From: Lachnospiraceae bacterium 10-1
Lineage (GTDB): Bacteria; Bacillota; Clostridia; Lachnospirales; Lachnospiraceae
Length of the DNA stretch: 64,000 nucleotides
Reading direction: 5' to 3'
Assembly: GCA_000403495.2 (NCBI GenBank)
Contig: KE159818.1
Span: forward strand, 62,001 to 126,000
In this document: one piece after another, positions 1 through 8,485 of the stretch
Numbering within the stretch: the first letter of the stretch is position 1
How the letters are laid out: each line of letters starts with the position of its first letter
Program-made: the position numbers and the translations under genes
Notes under the pieces: generated by a model
Databases searched by the model: none
What the model was told of the DNA's origin: nothing
What the model saw: only the letters and a program-made list of their open reading frames with translations

Positions 1-657
1 CGACTGTTTTAATTCCGGTGCATAGATAAACACTTCATCTAACGTCATCAATGTCACATTTTCCATAAATTTATCGTCTATATACATGACAGGAATGTCA
101 TTTGCATGATTGAAGTCCACCTGCTCCGTACAGGCAATGCCAATAATCTGATAATGAATCCCAAGATGCTCCTTTAAGTGTTTAAGCACATCTTCCAGCA
201 TTGCTTTTTGCGTGATCACCAGCACTTTAATTTTCGACAGCTCGGAGCTGTAGTGAATGTGCATTCCCTTTTTCACCAGCAGATGGATGAAAAGAGTTAA
301 AAAAACATTTATGACAGCAAAATACACCGTAACAATACGTGAAAAAACATCTGCCCATTTTAAAAAGGTCATGACCGTCTGCACTACAAGAATCATGATG
401 ACGTTATATTTAAAAATTTCATAGGTTTCCCTTTTAATGCTTCTTTTAATAAAATTTCTGTTCCAGTCAATAAAAAAAGTATAAATAGTACAACACAGCA
501 GATAAACCAGACACACTTGAAAATGTACTGCTTTATCTCCCATATCCCTGAAATTTCCAAACCGAATGTAAGTTGCCAGAATAAAGGACACAACGATTGT
601 CACCAGATCAGCAAACCACAGTCCGTATACTTCTACAATTTTATTTTTCTGGTTCAT
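1..657 (-). CDS. Initiating sugar transferase (polyprenyl glycosylphosphotransferase), N-terminal part only
   Basis: Only the N-terminal ~219 residues lie in the window; the C-terminal catalytic domain is beyond position 1. What is visible is four or five hydrophobic segments in the first ~130 residues, then a Rossmann-like segment (KIKVLVITQKAMLEDVL, about residues 142-158), as in WbaP/CpsE-type enzymes with a CoA-binding-like middle domain. Such enzymes move a sugar phosphate onto undecaprenyl phosphate at the inner membrane. Two in-frame ATGs exist: the one at 669 lies one base after AGGAG, the one at 657 lies 13 bases after it, so 657 is preferred. It is a second initiating transferase beside the small PglC-like one at 27337-27963. 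The family call is solid for the topology, but the catalytic domain is inferred. Confidence 0.75.
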   Translation of the reverse strand, partial: MNQKNKIVEVYGLWFADLVTIVVSFILATYIRFGNFRDMGDKAVHFQVCLVYLLCCTIYTFFIDWNRNFIKRSIKRETYEIFKYNVIMILVVQTVMTFLKWADVFSRIVTVYFAVINVFLTLFIHLLVKKGMHIHYSSELSKIKVLVITQKAMLEDVLKHLKEHLGIHYQIIGIACTEQVDFNHANDIPVMYIDDKFMENVTLMTLDEVFIYAPELKQS

Positions 658-727
658 CTTTTTATCCATACTCCTTTCAAAGCCGGAGGACTTTGTGCGC
701 AGTGCAGTCTGCGTTTTCCAGCATCTT

Positions 728-1672
728 TTACCGGCCTCTAAAAAAAATACGCTTTATCTTTCTCACCGCTTTTCGCACAAATCGCTTTATCTTCATGGCT
801 ATCCTGGTGTAAAGCTGTTTTCCCCATGAAACTGGAGGCATAATTAAATACCTGTATTCTTCTATATGAGAAAGCAGATATTCCGGATAGCTCTCATCAA
901 CTTCCACCCGTTTAAACCTTGCATCTCTTCCAAAAATATCCTGGCCTAAAATCAGCTTGTCCATTGCTTCCGCTAAGGTATCCGCATTGTTATATTCCTG
1001 ATGTGCCGCCGCAACCACCTTGGTTCCGATTCTTTTACCCACATCCCTTTCCTGTCTGCTGCCCATATAGCCAAAATGCCAGCCTCCGTCCTCAACTCTT
1101 ACCGCACCAGGCGCGGTGGTGGATGCCTCCCGCATTTCAATAATTCCGGCTTTGGGAATGCTCCTTTTTCCAAACACCTTGGTTCCAAGCCACATTTTCT
1201 TCTCTGCCCCGGGAAATTCTCCTGTTATGGAAAGCAGGCTGCCTGAGATCTCTTCCATGTTAATAAAGCAGTAAAACATTCTTTGAGCCAGATGATATAC
1301 TTTATCCGGATTAAACTCTGCAATTATCTTCTTAAGTACCTTGGGGTTGGGAATCTCATCCACATCGCTTAAAATAATTACATCCTCATCTGTAGCATCC
1401 TTAAGCCCCTTTATAAGGGCGTTTTTTTGAAATTTATCTCTTTCGTGGGTAGTTGCCTGTATAGGAGAATCATCCACTACCAAATAAGTAATTTTAGGCA
1501 GAAACTCCTGAAACATTGCCTTGTTTTTCTCGAAACAAAGCTCCTTTTTTTCTCCGGAAAAGGTTACTGTAGCCTCTTCAATTACAAACTGGTCCACAAT
1601 CGGATCTAATATATGAAGCCGAAGCTTTAAAATATCTAGTTCGTTAAAAAACGGAATACAATCATAAACCAT
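728..1672 (-). CDS. Glycosyltransferase family 17-like
   Basis: A 314-residue soluble protein resembling GT17, the family of eukaryotic bisecting beta-1,4-GlcNAc transferase (MGAT3) and its bacterial relatives. Visible hallmarks are the N-terminal YDCIPFFNELDILKLRL block, the EEATVTFSG segment and the acidic ISDVDEI-like motif (LSDVDEIPNP, residues ~101-110), which fits metal and nucleotide-sugar binding. The last ~25 residues are strongly basic and amphipathic, suggesting membrane-surface attachment. GAGG lies 7 bases before the ATG, overlapping the stop region of the DUF5672 gene, so it is co-transcribed. The acceptor and donor cannot be read from sequence; GlcNAc transfer is only a family-based guess. 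Confidence 0.8.
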   Translation of the reverse strand: MVYDCIPFFNELDILKLRLHILDPIVDQFVIEEATVTFSGEKKELCFEKNKAMFQEFLPKITYLVVDDSPIQATTHERDKFQKNALIKGLKDATDEDVIILSDVDEIPNPKVLKKIIAEFNPDKVYHLAQRMFYCFINMEEISGSLLSITGEFPGAEKKMWLGTKVFGKRSIPKAGIIEMREASTTAPGAVRVEDGGWHFGYMGSRQERDVGKRIGTKVVAAAHQEYNNADTLAEAMDKLILGQDIFGRDARFKRVEVDESYPEYLLSHIEEYRYLIMPPVSWGKQLYTRIAMKIKRFVRKAVRKIKRIFFRGR

Positions 1673-1682
1673 ATTTGCAACC

Positions 1683-2447
1683 TCATTTTTTCAAGTGTCT
1701 CCAAAACAAAAGCGGTCTTACCATGCTTTTAAATTTAAGCCATCCCCTGGTTAAGGGATTTTGAAATGCCGGATACCTGCTGTTTCTTCCCCACCACTTA
1801 TGAAACACAAAGGGAGCGTCCACCTCCATCACCTCCGGCACCGGATGTTCATGTCCGAACTGTGCCGCTACCTCTACAGGTGCATATTTCATTCCGGCCT
1901 CTTCAAATTTATGCTTATTCATGCAGCAAAGGAAAATATCTTCATTATAAAACCCTTCCTCATCCTTTTCCCACTTAAGGCCTGCCTGTTTTGGAAAATC
2001 CAAAAACCGCTTGCTCCGCAGTGATACACTGTTGCCAACCCTGCACAAATTTCCATAAATATCATGATAGCTATGCGCCTTCCCGGCAGATGGTACCGGC
2101 CAGGGAGATCCAATGTAATCATAATCTAAAAATTTTTCCTGCCATTTTTCAGGATGTACCACAAACCCATCATAATGAACAAGAAGCACATAATCTGTGG
2201 TAATATAATCTCCCAGCTCATAAGCAATTTTATAATTAAAGCAATCAATATCTGTCAGTTTACCAGTATGTTTATAGGTAATTGATTTTGGCAGCATAAA
2301 AGGCTTTCTGTGAGTGATTAAAACCACTTCTCCAAATTCAATGCCCCGCATACTGTATTCTAAAGCTTTAATGGTCTCATAAATTTTTACGCTGGTCATT
2401 GCCGCCAGTGTTACATTAGACAGTTTCAATTTCTTATCATAATTCAT
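1683..2447 (-). CDS. DUF5672-like putative glycosyltransferase
   Basis: A 254-residue soluble protein whose blocks match what I know of DUF5672: YVLLVHYDGFVVHP (~91-104), DYDYIGSPWP (~108-118), a conserved glycine/serine block (VGNSVSLRSKRFL), NEDIFLC (~168-174), FGHEHP and PFVFHKWWG near the end. The family looks like a GT-A-type transferase in polysaccharide loci, with the HYDG motif probably standing in for DxD, but no activity is proven to my knowledge. The start codon overlaps the stop of the upstream gene (ATGA, 2444-2447), a sign of translational coupling. Family membership is from memory. Confidence 0.7.
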   Translation of the reverse strand: MNYDKKLKLSNVTLAAMTSVKIYETIKALEYSMRGIEFGEVVLITHRKPFMLPKSITYKHTGKLTDIDCFNYKIAYELGDYITTDYVLLVHYDGFVVHPEKWQEKFLDYDYIGSPWPVPSAGKAHSYHDIYGNLCRVGNSVSLRSKRFLDFPKQAGLKWEKDEEGFYNEDIFLCCMNKHKFEEAGMKYAPVEVAAQFGHEHPVPEVMEVDAPFVFHKWWGRNSRYPAFQNPLTRGWLKFKSMVRPLLFWRHLKK

Positions 2448-3493
2448 TTATAATTCCCTGCTTTTCCCTTCAGCACCAGGTTGATCTTCCTTATGATGCC
2501 TCTCATTAACCTCAAACATCTATGCTTACTATAACGCCATCTGCTCTTTACCTGTTCTCCTAAAAGAACTACTCCTTCAGGTTTGACATTCAGTTTCTGA
2601 TATAAAGTTGATTTCTTTTTATATTCCTCCAGCTCTTTAAGACACTGTTCCCATGTGAAAACTCTGCCTTGTTTGTCCTGATAGTGCCAGCCTTCATATA
2701 TATTCTGTTCAGACGCCCAATACCCCTTTGATACATTATGTCTTGCCCAATACTTAGGAGCAAGAATATACTGCACCGTCTCGCTGGTAAATGCGGGAAA
2801 ATAAGCAAAGGAAGAATTGGATAACAACAAATACTTTGCGTTTTTAATAATGGAATAGTCCTTTGCAAGGTCAAAATTATATGCGGGAATTCCCGGCAGA
2901 ATTTTACCTGCTTCTTTTACGTCATTAGTAATAATCATAAATTCCATATCCGGATTTATTTTTTTCATATTTCTAATGCCGTCCTTCCAATATTTTTTTC
3001 TTAAATAAAGTTCTGGACAATCCAGATAGTCGCTGCACCTTAAATGAAGAATACACAAATTGTCTCTGCAATACTCCATGCAGTCATATTCGTCTTTTAC
3101 TTTAAGCCATTGTTTAATATCTTCCTTATATTTCATGTAATAGCGCTCTGCCTGCATATTACCATAAAGGAGGGTATAGTCTGCGGGATGTAAAAGTTTT
3201 TCGTCCACCCCTGTCACATAACACCCATGCGTCAGGTCATGTCTGGAGTTTCCGATAAAAATACGGTCTTCCTTTTCATTATAAACCTGTTTATAGTCTT
3301 CTTTGGCAGAAGGCATCCCATAATCCAGATCCATAAAATACATTCCGCAGCTGCTATGCATATTATTGGCCACTGTTTCACTTCCCAGTATACTGTATGG
3401 AAGCTGATTTTCCAAAGCAATACATCTTGTTGTAACATAACAGAAAAGCTGATTTCCCAGCCCCTGTCCTTTTAATAATTCTGTTCCCAGCAT
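2444..3493 (-). CDS. GT11-like (alpha-1,2-fucosyltransferase fold) glycosyltransferase, divergent
   Basis: A 349-residue protein with the layout of GT11: an N-terminal GQGLGNQLFCYV block (~9-20), an HxRxxDY motif (HLRCSDY, ~150-156) and an NSSFAYFPA block (~residue 226) equivalent to NSSFSWWGA. The GT11 HxRRxDY motif here has its second Arg replaced by Cys and the tail is ~60 residues longer than usual, so the donor may not be GDP-fucose. It lies between the ABC transporter (36-base gap) and DUF5672 (4-base overlap) in the promoter-proximal part of the 1-5305 unit. No GDP-fucose synthesis genes are present in the window. Confidence 0.65.
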   Translation of the reverse strand: MLGTELLKGQGLGNQLFCYVTTRCIALENQLPYSILGSETVANNMHSSCGMYFMDLDYGMPSAKEDYKQVYNEKEDRIFIGNSRHDLTHGCYVTGVDEKLLHPADYTLLYGNMQAERYYMKYKEDIKQWLKVKDEYDCMEYCRDNLCILHLRCSDYLDCPELYLRKKYWKDGIRNMKKINPDMEFMIITNDVKEAGKILPGIPAYNFDLAKDYSIIKNAKYLLLSNSSFAYFPAFTSETVQYILAPKYWARHNVSKGYWASEQNIYEGWHYQDKQGRVFTWEQCLKELEEYKKKSTLYQKLNVKPEGVVLLGEQVKSRWRYSKHRCLRLMRGIIRKINLVLKGKAGNYK

Positions 3494-3529
3494 TCTGTCG
3501 TCCTTTTCTTAACCATGCTTGATTTATAC

Positions 3530-5305
3530 TTATCCATGTGTATTTAAAGTAGTCTTCACCAGTTTTTCATTTTCTACCTTATAGATAATGTCGCACTTTT
3601 CAATGGTATTTAAACGGTGTGCAATGATCACCATTGTCTTTTTCCCATGAAAACTGTTTACCGCTTCCATTACTGCCGCCTCCGTATCATTATCAAGAGC
3701 TGAGGTAGCCTCGTCAAATACCAGAATTTCAGGATCATGATAAAGGGCTCTGGCAATTCCAATCCTCTGTCTCTGGCCTCCGGACAATCTGACACCCCTG
3801 TCACCTATTGTAGTGTCCAATCCTTCCGGCAGATCCTCCACAAATTCCTTAAGCTGGGCCTCTTCTAAGACCTCCCATATCCTCTTTTCATTAATTTTAT
3901 CCTCATCAATACCAAATGCAATGTTATCCCGGATTGATTCGTCAATCAAATAAATGGACTGGGGAATGTAACCGATCTGTGCAAGCCATGATTCATAATT
4001 TTTAAAAATGTTTACCCCATCGCAGGTAATTTCTCCCGCCTGCGCATGTAAAAGTCCTAAAAGCACATCCACGATAGTGGATTTCCCGGCGCCGGAAGCC
4101 CCGATAATTCCTACTGATTTTCCCCTTGGTACCTCCATATGAGCATTTGTAAAAATATTTTTTTCGGAATCAGGATAATGAAAGCTGATATGATTTAATT
4201 CAATCTTATCTTCAAGCTTTAACTTTTCTTTCTGGGCATTGGCTCTTCTCTCTGCCAGCATAGCATCTGTTTTCATTCCCTGCTGCAGGTTCGCATATAC
4301 AAAGTCAAGGCTGGGCTGAGTGTATGCAATTTCCGTAATATAAGTATTAATACGGTTTACACTGGGCAGTACTCTGATCGCTGCCGCTGCAAAAGCACCA
4401 ATAGCGTACATCATCACATTCATATCACCGCCGCCGCTAATATATACAGCGATAAAAGACAGCATACTCACAATAAATACTGTTTCGATCAGCAGCCTGG
4501 GCGTATTATTTAGCACCGCATAGTTTCTGGCTACATTGGCGCCAATTTTACCGCTTTCATAATAGTTTCTTACAAAAAATTCTTCCCTGTTCAGTACCTT
4601 TACATCCTTAAGACCATAAATTGCCTGTATCCGCCACTTGGCAATCCTAGACTGAATTCTTTGGTTTTCCCCGCCGATTTTATTTAACTTGGGCTTAAAC
4701 ACTTTAAAAATAAACAAGGTCAAAATACCAAATACACCAATAATAAATAGTGTCATGGCTGCGTTAATACACAAAAGCACTAAAAAAATCAAAAACGATA
4801 CCACCACCTCGGAGGCCAGATTCAACATGGCAAGTATCAAGGAAAAGGTCTGGGGAATATCACTGTCCGTAATACGGAATACGGTAGGAATATCTGCCCC
4901 AAGATACTGTTCATAGGGGCGGTTTAAAAACTCAGCCATTACCCGGCTGATCATTTTATTTCTGGTCTGAGTAATAAAAGTATTCTGCTTGTACGTAAGC
5001 AATAAAATATATAGATTTTTAATCACATAAATCGCCATAAGGCCAATTAACAGCGTCATGGTCATCTGTCCAACATCTTCAATATGGAGCGCACTGCAGA
5101 TATTTCCCAGGAACTGGTATTTATCTACATACTCCTGCAGCTTGTCCGGTGTAAGCAGCGCAGTTACTACCGGCATCATAGCCCCTACTCCCAGCGTTTC
5201 CAAAATACCGCCGATAAAAATCATAATACCAAGCATCAGCAATTGAAGTTTTTGTTTTCTATCAAAAATTGATCTGATTTTTCCAAATAAACTTATTTTT
5301 TCCAT
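3530..5305 (-). CDS. PglK-like ABC flippase (fused membrane and ATPase domains)
   Basis: A half-transporter of ~591 residues. About six hydrophobic segments fill residues ~20-330, followed by an ABC ATPase with Walker A GASGAGKST (~402-410), the Q-loop, signature LSGGQRQR (~507), Walker B ILVFDEATSALD (~527-538) and the H-loop (~563). It resembles PglK and MsbA-type exporters that flip undecaprenyl-diphosphate oligosaccharides. AAGGAG four bases before the ATG at 5305 decides the start; an earlier in-frame ATG at 5320 lacks a ribosome site. It is the first gene of a transcription unit with its own promoter at 5402-5430 and is paralogous to 43060-44817. Confidence 0.85.
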   Translation of the reverse strand: MEKISLFGKIRSIFDRKQKLQLLMLGIMIFIGGILETLGVGAMMPVVTALLTPDKLQEYVDKYQFLGNICSALHIEDVGQMTMTLLIGLMAIYVIKNLYILLLTYKQNTFITQTRNKMISRVMAEFLNRPYEQYLGADIPTVFRITDSDIPQTFSLILAMLNLASEVVVSFLIFLVLLCINAAMTLFIIGVFGILTLFIFKVFKPKLNKIGGENQRIQSRIAKWRIQAIYGLKDVKVLNREEFFVRNYYESGKIGANVARNYAVLNNTPRLLIETVFIVSMLSFIAVYISGGGDMNVMMYAIGAFAAAAIRVLPSVNRINTYITEIAYTQPSLDFVYANLQQGMKTDAMLAERRANAQKEKLKLEDKIELNHISFHYPDSEKNIFTNAHMEVPRGKSVGIIGASGAGKSTIVDVLLGLLHAQAGEITCDGVNIFKNYESWLAQIGYIPQSIYLIDESIRDNIAFGIDEDKINEKRIWEVLEEAQLKEFVEDLPEGLDTTIGDRGVRLSGGQRQRIGIARALYHDPEILVFDEATSALDNDTEAAVMEAVNSFHGKKTMVIIAHRLNTIEKCDIIYKVENEKLVKTTLNTHG

Positions 5306-5334
5306 GAAACTCCTTTTCATACAGCAGCCTGATC

Positions 5335-5380
5335 ATTCCCCCAGCAAGAACCAATTCTCCAGTACGGGAATCATAATTGG
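5335..5380 (-). promoter_or_regulatory. Structured 5' leader with two interleaved inverted repeats
   Basis: In the transcribed leader the order is CCAATT (5380-5375), ATTCCC (5371-5366), AATTGG (5356-5351), GGGAAT (5340-5335). Arms 1/3 and 2/4 are complementary, giving either a pseudoknot or two mutually exclusive hairpins. No known riboswitch class is recognised, and short arms like these can arise by chance. Confidence 0.35.
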
Positions 5381-5401
5381 CCTTTTTGCATAATTATTGA
5401 A

Positions 5402-5430
5402 ATTATATCACACATTGTTTCGGTAGGCAA
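5402..5430 (-). promoter_or_regulatory. Sigma-A-type promoter for the 1-5305 unit
   Basis: On the minus strand, TTGCCT (5430-5425), a 17-base spacer and a perfect TATAAT (5407-5402) are followed by a ~90-base leader before the ABC gene. It lies just downstream of a terminator-like hairpin, so the genes from 5305 to beyond position 1 probably form a separate unit. Confidence 0.7.
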
Positions 5431-5454
5431 ACTTTACCAGTGTTATATCATCCC

Positions 5455-5486
5455 AAAAAGAGCATATGAATTCTCATACGCCCTTT
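5455..5486 (-). terminator. Rho-independent-like terminator after the GT2 gene
   Basis: On the minus strand, GGGCGTATG pairs with CATATGCTC (two G-U wobbles) around the loop AGAATT, followed by TTTTT. It sits ~23 bases past the GT2 stop at 5509 and just before the promoter at 5402-5430, which marks it as the end of the long 44.8-5.5 kb unit. The T tract is short and then G-rich. Confidence 0.55.
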
Positions 5487-5508
5487 ACAGTAATTATTCT
5501 CCAAACAC

Positions 5509-6519
5509 TTATTTCAATCTTTGCCTTATTCTGTCATACACTTTCACAGTGCAATAAAACAAATCTGGATTTAACAAAAACAGTTTCATTCTGGCCTTAT
5601 CTCCTGCTGCCGCAAATTCCTTTTGATAAACTGCCTTTATTTTCTCTTTATCACTTTTAAGAATTTTGACTGCTTCCCTTGCGGAAGTCTTCATCTTTTT
5701 ATCTTTAAACTCCACAAAGTAAAACAGCATTCTCCGGCAAAAATGATAAAATGCCTTTTCAGATGCCTCTTCCATCCCAATCTCTCTTAAGTACGCAGTC
5801 TGCTCTTTCCAAAAGGGAATTTCATCATTAAACCTGCGCTCATGCAGCTTCTTATTCATAATGCTTCCGGCTCTGTCCAGCACATAATTATAATATGGTG
5901 CATCCAAAAAAACACAACAGTTTGTGTTAGCTAACGCTTTCGTTGTATACATAATATCCTCTGACTTTTTCCCTAAAGGAAACCGTATCCCCTCTATAAG
6001 GTCTTTTCTGAAAAGCTTGCTCCAAACTGAATTGTAGATATGAAAAGGCTTGTTATCACAAATATAAATATCAAGCGCCTCCTGTCTGGTTAAAACATAT
6101 TTTCTGCCTGAAAACTTTGTTTGTTCTATCTGCAGGTTCTCTTCTCTTATCTTCCTGTATGCACAGACTGCAATCTGGGCATTTTCTTCCTCGCAGGCCT
6201 CAAGCATTGCCTGATACATTTCAGGCTCAATCCAGTCGTCCCCATCCACATATCCAATATAATCCCCTTTTGCAATAGAAAGCCCTGTGTTTCTTGCACC
6301 TGAAAGTCCCTGATTTTCCTGATGAATTACCTGAATGCGGGAATCCCTTTGGGCATACTGGTCACAAATACTTCCCGTACAATCTTTAGAACCGTCATCC
6401 ACTACAATAATTTCAAGCCTCTGATAAGTTTGCATAAGCAGACTGTCCAGGCAGTGGGGCAAATATGCTTCTATGTTGTATGCTGCAACGATTACGGAAA
6501 TCAATTTAATATTCTGCAT
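5509..6519 (-). CDS. Family 2 glycosyltransferase (GT-A)
   Basis: A 336-residue protein with the classic GT2 N-terminus: ISVIVAAYNIEAYL (~8-21), VVDDGSKD (~39-46), GLSGARNTGLSIAKGDYIGYVDGDDW with DGDD at ~95. The C-terminal half is helical and EpsJ/CapB-like, without clear membrane segments, so it acts at the cytosolic face on lipid-linked intermediates. It follows the GT11 gene by 3 bases and is the last gene before the terminator. Donor and linkage are not readable. Confidence 0.85.
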   Translation of the reverse strand: MQNIKLISVIVAAYNIEAYLPHCLDSLLMQTYQRLEIIVVDDGSKDCTGSICDQYAQRDSRIQVIHQENQGLSGARNTGLSIAKGDYIGYVDGDDWIEPEMYQAMLEACEEENAQIAVCAYRKIREENLQIEQTKFSGRKYVLTRQEALDIYICDNKPFHIYNSVWSKLFRKDLIEGIRFPLGKKSEDIMYTTKALANTNCCVFLDAPYYNYVLDRAGSIMNKKLHERRFNDEIPFWKEQTAYLREIGMEEASEKAFYHFCRRMLFYFVEFKDKKMKTSAREAVKILKSDKEKIKAVYQKEFAAAGDKARMKLFLLNPDLFYCTVKVYDRIRQRLK

Positions 6520-6522
6520 CTA

Positions 6523-7434
6523 TTACCGCACCTCTCCTTTCGGAGAAATCTTAATCATTTCTCTTGTATATATATCTTTCATATCCTGATTGTTCACCCA
6601 TTTTGAAGGTGCAATTACTATTTTTTCCTGATCAGGATCAAGCCATGCGCCCCACCAGCTAAAACTGGAATTGGCGATAATGTGCGCCCTGCATTTACTC
6701 ATAAGAAAAAGATCCAGATACCCTGTATCCTCCGTTGTGCCTTCAATCACAATAAACCTGCTTTTTTCTTTGTAAAAATGGTCAATCCATTGTTTTGCCC
6801 ACCCCGTATCATTGCTGAAAATATAAAAAACTGTGTTGGGAAATTTCTCTTCCATCATTTCTATGGCTTTCCGATAATATGCATCCGTGCAAATCCCTCC
6901 GTAAGCTTCATCATTTTCCAGGTAATCCCCTCTGCGGATGTGTACGGAAACCGGCATCTGGCTTTTATTTTCTATTTTTGTCTGATACTCCCTGATGCGC
7001 TCCTCCAGCTCCTTAGAAACGCTTCCCCATATTTTACCTGAAAATTGAAAAGCTTTGCGAACCTGCTCTTTTACTTCCTCAAAGTACCGCTCACTTTGAA
7101 AATATCCGGTAAAATATGCCGGCTCCTTTTCCAGTATCTGCTGGTCAAAATTACAGCTTTTTTCCCGATATTCCTTAGATTTTCTTCCAAACAGCTTTCT
7201 CCGCAGCCTGTGGGAAAATTTCATAACTCCATCGGTAAGCTCATTCACTTCTTCTTCCCCTGCTGCCGGATAATCAATTCCAAAAGCCCATAGCAGAATC
7301 GGCCTTGCCTCTTCTCCTTTATATTCCGTCCGGTCATCAAATTTTACCTCTTTTCCCTGCGCTTTAAGTCTTAAAAATAAAGCATATTGGAACATTTGGT
7401 TCCCAAGGCCTCCGGTCATTCTGATTATATTCAT
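6523..7434 (-). CDS. GT11 alpha-1,2-fucosyltransferase-like enzyme
   Basis: A 303-residue protein with intact GT11 motifs: MTGGLGNQMFQYA (~6-18), HIRRGDY (~165-171, the GDP-binding HxRRxD motif) and NSSFSWWGAWL near the end. The family usually transfers L-fucose from GDP-fucose to O2 of galactose, as in histo-blood-group H-type structures. AAAGGA ~10 bases before the ATG at 7434 supports this start rather than one at 7455. It is a tandem paralogue of the next gene upstream (7483-8463). GDP-fucose synthesis (gmd, fcl) must be elsewhere in the genome, or the donor differs. Confidence 0.85.
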   Translation of the reverse strand: MNIIRMTGGLGNQMFQYALFLRLKAQGKEVKFDDRTEYKGEEARPILLWAFGIDYPAAGEEEVNELTDGVMKFSHRLRRKLFGRKSKEYREKSCNFDQQILEKEPAYFTGYFQSERYFEEVKEQVRKAFQFSGKIWGSVSKELEERIREYQTKIENKSQMPVSVHIRRGDYLENDEAYGGICTDAYYRKAIEMMEEKFPNTVFYIFSNDTGWAKQWIDHFYKEKSRFIVIEGTTEDTGYLDLFLMSKCRAHIIANSSFSWWGAWLDPDQEKIVIAPSKWVNNQDMKDIYTREMIKISPKGEVR

Positions 7435-7482
7435 ATTTATCCATTCCTTTCGCATAGAACAGCTTCATCCATTCCGCGTCTA

Positions 7483-8463
7483 TTACTTCACAGTTGAATT
7501 TTCATGAATGGTATAGTTAACCCTTCCCTTTTCATTTACAAGCGTCATACCTGTTGTATATATCTCATTCCCTTCCTTGTCACTGCTCCATCTATCCGGT
7601 GCAACTACCACCTTTTCCGGATGATCATTCATCCAGGCTGACCACCAGCTAAAGCTGGAATTGCTGATGATATTGTGTTTGCATTTGCTCATAAGCATCA
7701 TGTCAAGATAGCCGGTGTATTCAGTGTTTGCCTCTACCATAACAAACCGTTTTTCCATTTCTTTTACTTGGGAAGGACTCATCCCTTCCTGAATCTGGCT
7801 TTGAATTAAATCCACTACCCAGCCTCTCACCCATTTAGGTTCATTGCTGAATATGTAAAATTTTGCATCAGGAACCTTGTCCTGAATAAAGCGCACTGCC
7901 CCCTTATAGTAATTTCCCGTACAGATTCCGTCATACAGCTCTCCATCCACCCGGGAATCACTGCGGTACATGTGAAGGCCTACTGATTCACTGGATTCTA
8001 TCCCGTCCAGACAAGCTTTTGTAGCTTTATACAGCCTTTCAGGCAGACGCATGTCTTCTAATGTTGAAAATCGATACAGTTTTCTTACTTCCTCCTTAAT
8101 GTCCTGGAAATATTTTTCGCTCTGAAAATTTCCCCGAAGATACATAGAGTCAAAGTTAAGCACATTAGGATCATAGAAGCCCTGCTCCTCATATTCTATG
8201 GCTTTCCTGCCAAATATTTTTCTGCGGAGCCTTTTTAGCAAATCCATTGAACCATCGGTAAATGACGTAATCTCATCCCATGTTGCCCTTGGATACTCAA
8301 TGCCAAATACTGCCAGCATGATAGGACGCGCCTTCTCGCCGCGGTATTCATTAATATCATCAAATTTTACTTCTTTCCCCATAGACTTAAGCTTCAGATA
8401 TAATGCATACTGAAACATCTGGCTCCCAAGTCCTCCGGACATTCTGATTATATTCATGGTCAT
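7483..8463 (-). CDS. GT11-like glycosyltransferase with altered donor-binding motifs
   Basis: A 326-residue paralogue of the adjacent GT11 (shared TMNIIRMxGGLG start, EVKFDD block, NSSFSWWSAW block). Two key blocks differ: GGLGNQ is GGLGSQ, and the HxRRGDY motif is HMYRSD (~164-169), so the first Arg is Tyr. In family 11/23 fucosyltransferases that Arg is considered essential for GDP-fucose binding. The gene is otherwise intact, so it may have changed donor or be inactive. The ATG at 8463 is chosen because AAAGG lies 7 bases ahead; other in-frame ATGs lie at 8469 and 8457. Confidence 0.8.
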   Translation of the reverse strand: MTMNIIRMSGGLGSQMFQYALYLKLKSMGKEVKFDDINEYRGEKARPIMLAVFGIEYPRATWDEITSFTDGSMDLLKRLRRKIFGRKAIEYEEQGFYDPNVLNFDSMYLRGNFQSEKYFQDIKEEVRKLYRFSTLEDMRLPERLYKATKACLDGIESSESVGLHMYRSDSRVDGELYDGICTGNYYKGAVRFIQDKVPDAKFYIFSNEPKWVRGWVVDLIQSQIQEGMSPSQVKEMEKRFVMVEANTEYTGYLDMMLMSKCKHNIISNSSFSWWSAWMNDHPEKVVVAPDRWSSDKEGNEIYTTGMTLVNEKGRVNYTIHENSTVK

Positions 8464-8485
8464 CACCATGCCTTTCCAAACCACA

